Part shown: in pieces, positions 60,470-64,000 of the stretch
Numbering within the stretch: position 1 is the first letter of the stretch
Layout of the letters: the number at the start of each line of letters is the position of its first letter
From: Meloidogyne chitwoodi
Taxonomy: Eukaryota > Nematoda > Chromadorea > Rhabditida > Meloidogynidae
Assembly (NCBI GenBank): GCA_015183035.1
Contig: JACZZP010000003.1
Location: 2,170,001-2,234,000, forward strand
Direction: 5' to 3'
Length of the DNA: 64,000 bases
Translations under genes and position numbers: made by a program
Notes under the pieces: generated by a model
The model's database searches: none
What the model was told of the DNA's origin: nothing
The model's input: only the letters and a program-made list of their open reading frames with translations

Positions 60470-60960
60470 AATAAATTTAATAATACGTGGAATTAAAAAA
60501 TTAAAATTTAATTATAGACGCTCTACTCACACAATTTATATGTTGTCTACCAGCTGAGCTACATAATATTTAGCATTTTAATTTTTATTAAGTTAAAGTC
60601 CCATATATTCGAGTAATTTAATAATTGTAAGTTAATAATTTTAGACAGGAAGTATAGAGAAAAAAATTTTATTAAATTTAAAATGTTGCGTGAAATGACT
60701 ATCTTATAAAATTTAAATATAATCATTTTAACAGCTGTGTAATTAATTTTTCCGAGTATATAAACTTATTGCTTAAAGATTATTTTTTAATATATAATAT
60801 TTAAAATAATTCTTAATTTAATTTTTATTTAATTTTAAATTCAACTTTAAAAAAAATGAAAAATTCAAATTTAATATTTTTAACAATTATTTTTATATTT
60901 TTTATAATTTGTTTAAATAAAGAAGTTTCTCCTGCACAATTTTGCTCTTTTTTTGGTGGA
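60470..60960. repeat. Duplicated segment, copy 1 (upstream of secreted gene 1)
   Basis: Shares ATTTAATAATACGTGGAATT, a tRNA-like scrap (60520-60570, minus, GTAGCTCAGCTGGTAGA), ATTTTAACAGCT and TATATAAA near 60756 with 62940-63520. The duplication covers the promoter and first exon of the two secreted-protein genes. Confidence 0.6.
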
Positions 60961-61782
60961 ATTTGTCTAAAACATCAACACTGTTGTTTTACTCCTGAAC
61001 AGGGAACATGGTAAATATTTTTTTTAATTAAAAAAAATAAATTAAATATGTAAATGGAATAGTATTAAAAGACATAGTCGAGAACGCTACCACTAAACCG
61101 CCACTGCCAACAATTCTTCCCAAAAAACTTCAAACTTTATATCTTAGGGGGCAACTTTGGCACGTTTTAACTCGGCACTGGTATCTATTTAGCAGATAAT
61201 CTTCACATTTTATAATCTCTAAGGGTCTTCTATTTACTCACAAAATTTCATCCTGAAGTCCCACGGACACTGGGGACTCTCCTTTGTCAACTCTCATTAA
61301 CGCTAAAGAGGCAGAAATCGGATTTTTAAGTTATAAACAAAAAGCCAGTAGTGAAAGATAGGACAAAATGTGTTTTGTTTTTAGGATAAATTTTCTGCTA
61401 TAATGCGTTTTTGACCCTTTGTATCATATTCAAGTTATTTTTTTTGCCTTCAATTTAGTAAAAATTACCAAAATAATGCATAGAATAAAAAATTTAGTTT
61501 ACCTATTTTTAAGTTTTTTTTTAACTAATTTTGGCCTTTTTTACAACTTATTTAGGGGTATCTATTTTAAAGTTTTTTTGAACCTAAAAATCCGGTCCTT
61601 AATTATAAGTATAATATTAAAATTTAAATTAATTATTTTAAATAATAATTTAATTTAGGTGCTGTCCTACCAATGTTGAGTGTGATTATAGCGTTCCAAA
61701 AGGAGGATGGTATTTAATTTAAAATTTTAATTTAATTTTAAATTAATTAAAAAATAATCATGTATTAATTTTTAGTAAATAA
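60856..61782 (+). CDS. Small secreted cysteine-rich protein, granulin-like spacing
   Basis: Three exons: 60856-61010, 61659-61709, 61776-61782; 70 residues. It begins with a hydrophobic signal peptide (MKNSNLIFLTIIFIFFIICL, with cleavage probably near residues 24-27). The mature part has eight cysteines, including HCCFTPEQGTWCCPTNVEC. The CC...G.WCCP order recalls one half of a granulin module. The protein is presumably exported. Its neighbour at 63416 shares the signal peptide and upstream DNA. Intron 1 (648 bp) carries an insertion. Whether it is a gland or host-directed protein cannot be told. The last exon contributes only a Cys completed across the junction, one Lys and the stop, so the C-terminus is less sure. 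Confidence 0.75.
61075..61340. mobile_element. Insertion in intron 1 of secreted gene 1, tRNA-like at one end
   Basis: A GC-richer block. On the minus strand its end reads GGCGGTTTAGTGGTAGCGTT, like a tRNA D-arm/A-box, and its other end has CTTTAGCGTTAATGAGAG. It may be a SINE. No B-box, tail or duplication is defined. Confidence 0.35.
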
Positions 61783-62178
61783 AAAGAATCAACAATTCTA
61801 AAAGGAAAGAAAAAACCAATATTTATTTCAAATCTTTTCTCTTCTTTTTTCAAAAAATGTTTTACTATGTATTAATCAAATGGATGATGTAAAATTATAA
61901 TAATACTTGTTATAAAATTATAATTAAATTTTTTAAATAATAATAACTGTATGTATTGAATTTGTTAGTTTTATAAAAATAATAAAAAATGATTATATAA
62001 AATTAATTGCTTCTTTTGTATAGTTTGGGAGAATGTTAAAATCAAATTCAAATAATTTAACTATTTAAATTTGATTTAAATAATTTGAAAAAATGTCAAA
62101 TAATTCAAAATTTTATATTGTAGAATTTGAGTTTCAGACTTGACCTCAGACTTCAATTCCACATTATTTCTCTTTTAT

Positions 62179-62642
62179 TGTAGGATATGAATGGTGGTCT
62201 TTTATAGACAACTTTAACGGTCTAGTATTCATACTATATAAGCACCAGTATAAACCAGTCTGAGTTAACCCTTGACAGTCTGCACTTCTCTACCATCACT
62301 TCTATTGTATTGCTCTGTGATAAACTGTTGTATCGTAGAATAACAATAAGGCTAGCGACAGCACTTTATCACAAAAGTAGATAGTAACAATGGTAGCGAA
62401 GAGAAGGGTCTCGGTCACTGGTCTTTGTGCTGATGACGGGGGACAGGGACTAGGCCAGGTCCTAGTATGTGTCCGCTTGACGAACTGTTAGACTGGCTTT
62501 TATACTATATAAGCCTGACGGCTTATATAGTAACACTCACACCTTTACACATATCCAACATAAACCTATTTGCTTGTTGCTCGGCTACTTCTTCTGTTAA
62601 TCTCGGATACGCAGACCTAAGTAGGATACTTAAGTCGTAACA
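62179..62642. mobile_element. Solo LTR
   Basis: A 464-bp block beginning TGTAGGATATG and ending GTCGTAACA, flanked by the 5-bp duplication TTTAT (62174-62178, 62643-62647). It is much less AT-rich than its surroundings and contains two TATATAAG boxes (near 62238 and 62506). TG...CA ends, a TATA box and a 5-bp duplication with no internal genes indicate a solo LTR left by recombination. It is unrelated to the 258-bp LTR in this window. Confidence 0.75.
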
Positions 62643-62939
62643 TTTATATTGCAAAATTTTAACCATTTTTGCACAAAGTCAAATTCAAAATTCGGATTTG
62701 GAAACATATTAACAATTAAAATTTTAACATATATTTTGAAAAAGGAAAAGATTTGAAAGAAAAGAAAAAGTAAAGTAAAATTATACATAAATATAGGTGT
62801 TTTTTCTTTCATTTTAGTTAACAAGTTATTAATTTTTGTTTAAATTTAACAATATCGTTTTTCCAATTTTATATATAAATTAATTTTTTTTAATTCACCA
62901 AACTAATTTTTATCAACAATACATGCATATTTTTAAGAG

Positions 62940-63520
62940 AAAAGATGGATAAAATTTTTTGAATAAATTTAATAATACGTGGAAAATTAAAAAATTAAAT
63001 TTAAAATACATGGAATTAAAAAATTAAAATTGAAGTCTAGAAGCTACCATGAAATCAGTTGTTCTACCAGCTGTGATATTTAGAGGGGAAATGCTTTAAC
63101 TTTTTTTTATAATTAATTAAACACCAAAATTTATAATTTTTTAATTGTCAATAAATTAGGTCCAATATATTTAGTATTTGTGCAATTTAATAAACAAAAT
63201 TAGAGAAAAACGTTTAATAAATTTTAAAAATATTGTAATACGTGGATATGTCTTGCCTATTTTATAAAATAAATTTTTTTTAATATAATTATTTTAACAG
63301 CTTTATAATTAATTTAGATAAGTATGTATAAATGCTTACAGAATATTTTTTAATTTATTATATTTAAAATAATTATTAATATAATTTTTACTTTTAAATT
63401 AATTAATTAAAAAAAATGAAAAATTCAACTTTAATATATTTAACAATTGCTTCTGTATTTTTTATAATTAGTTTAGATCAAGTTTCTCCTAAACACATAT
63501 GCAGTATCTCGTTTGTTCGC
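62940..63520. repeat. Duplicated segment, copy 2 (upstream of secreted gene 2)
   Basis: Counterpart of 60470-60960, with the same ACGTGGAA-TTAAAAAATTAAA stretch, a tRNA-like scrap (CAGCTGGTAGAACAAC, minus strand near 63060) and ATTTTAACAGCT before the gene. Divergence is considerable, so the duplication is not recent. Confidence 0.6.
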
Positions 63521-63574
63521 TGTAATAATAATCAAAAATGTTGTAATGGTTATAATGGAAAAAAAGAATTGTAA
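63416..63574 (+). CDS. Small secreted cysteine-containing protein, paralogue of 60856
   Basis: 52 codons when read to the first stop: a signal peptide starting MKNSTLIYLTIASVFFIISL, then C..(6)..C.....CC (HICSISFVRCNNNQKCC). The first exon aligns with that of secreted gene 1. A GT donor (GTAAAT at 63571) lies at the equivalent place, just before the stop. The real protein may therefore continue through an intron to an exon near 63780 (TTTTTAG acceptor), but that exon adds no cysteines. Without it the CCP half of the motif is missing, so the copy may be decaying. Confidence 0.5.
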   Translation: MKNSTLIYLTIASVFFIISLDQVSPKHICSISFVRCNNNQKCCNGYNGKKEL

Positions 63575-63799
63575 ATTTTTATTCTTTTTACATTAAAAAA
63601 ATAAATATTAGGGAACAGAGCTTTTAAAAATTTCGCTTTTTGAGGTATTTTTTTTGATCTCGAAGATTTTGGAAAAATTTTTCAATTTTAAATATTGACA
63701 ATTTATAAAAAGTGCTACATTTTAGTATACCGAATGTAAAAATATTTATTAAAAGAAATAATATTCGATTTGTTTTTAGAGATGAGTCAAATGATATAT

Positions 63800-64000
63800 A
63801 CCGTATTTCTTTTAATAGTTACTCTGACAATGAGTAATTATTTTTTCAACTTACCGTTGGAGGGGGTAATTAATAGAAGTGGGGTAATTAATGGAGGGAG
63901 GGCAATTAATCGAAGAAATACGGTAACTCTCATGGTGCTGTCATATGAATGGAGATATAGGCCCCTAAAAATCGAAAAACCATAGGAGGGATTAATTTGA
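63800..64000. mobile_element. Start of a second family C hairpin element or related repeat
   Basis: GATATAGGCCCCTAAAAATC, then GAAAAACCATAGGAGGG, resembles the left arm of the hairpin element at 37785 (GATACATGTCCCTGAAACTC, then GAAAAACAATAGAGGGG). Upstream, at 63864-63920, GGTAATTAAT is repeated three times with changes. The element runs past the window end. Confidence 0.4.

Noticed and set aside
60518..60575. tRNA gene on the minus strand
   Set aside because: Only a D-arm-like half (GTAGCTCAGCTGGTAGA) is present, with no B-box or acceptor pairing; treated as a scrap in a duplicated segment.
63780..63834. Second exon for secreted gene 2
   Set aside because: Phase works but the peptide has no cysteines and no similarity to exon 2 of the paralogue; left as a possibility only.

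Overview
The window is nuclear DNA of a nematode with an extremely AT-rich genome. The strongest sign is a spliced-leader RNA gene at 36520-36617. Its leader differs from the canonical SL1 sequence at one position, and it keeps a GT donor, an Sm site and a 3' hairpin. Short introns, AT-rich codon use and the set of host genes agree. Two adjacent genes for tiny secreted cysteine-containing proteins, and the base composition, would suit a tylenchid such as a root-knot nematode. The species is inference only.

Layout. Positions 1-27156 are a gene desert of A/T runs with scattered non-autonomous transposon remnants (534-899, 9366-9568, 19419-19742, 22277-22640, 24046-24207) and one tRNA-like relic. 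From 27244 to 35564 an 11-exon gene (+) encodes a roughly 900-residue four-finger C2H2 protein. Then come the SL RNA gene and a dense nest of mobile elements (36867-47886). These are a Merlin-like DNA element with 8-bp target duplications and a transposase remnant, a long hairpin element, and a MITE split by a Ty3/Gypsy-type LTR retrotransposon. That retrotransposon is itself split by a foldback element carrying a degraded copy of a host p24/TMED gene.

Right of the nest lie a D2-only fragment of an NSF-like AAA ATPase (48027-48991, +), a DHCR24-like sterol reductase (49415-51915, -), a MOXD1/DBH-like copper monooxygenase (52496-55993, -) and an ATF4-type bZIP factor (57101-58874, +). The last two are divergent and share a 1.1-kb intergenic region with two CACGTG sites. 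The right end holds another transposon with an unidentified gene scrap (59753-60435). It also holds a duplicated pair of small secreted-protein genes (60856, 63416) separated by a solo LTR (62179-62642), and the start of a second copy of the hairpin element.

The host genes do not form one pathway. They cover secretion and membrane fusion (NSF fragment, captured p24), sterol metabolism, copper oxygenase chemistry and stress-type transcription. The unifying theme is mobile-element turnover: several unrelated elements made 8-bp target duplications, two elements contain host coding sequence, and one insertion site is nested three deep. Exon boundaries were set by eye from reading frame, GT/AG (one GC/AG) signals and remembered family resemblance; no alignment was run.
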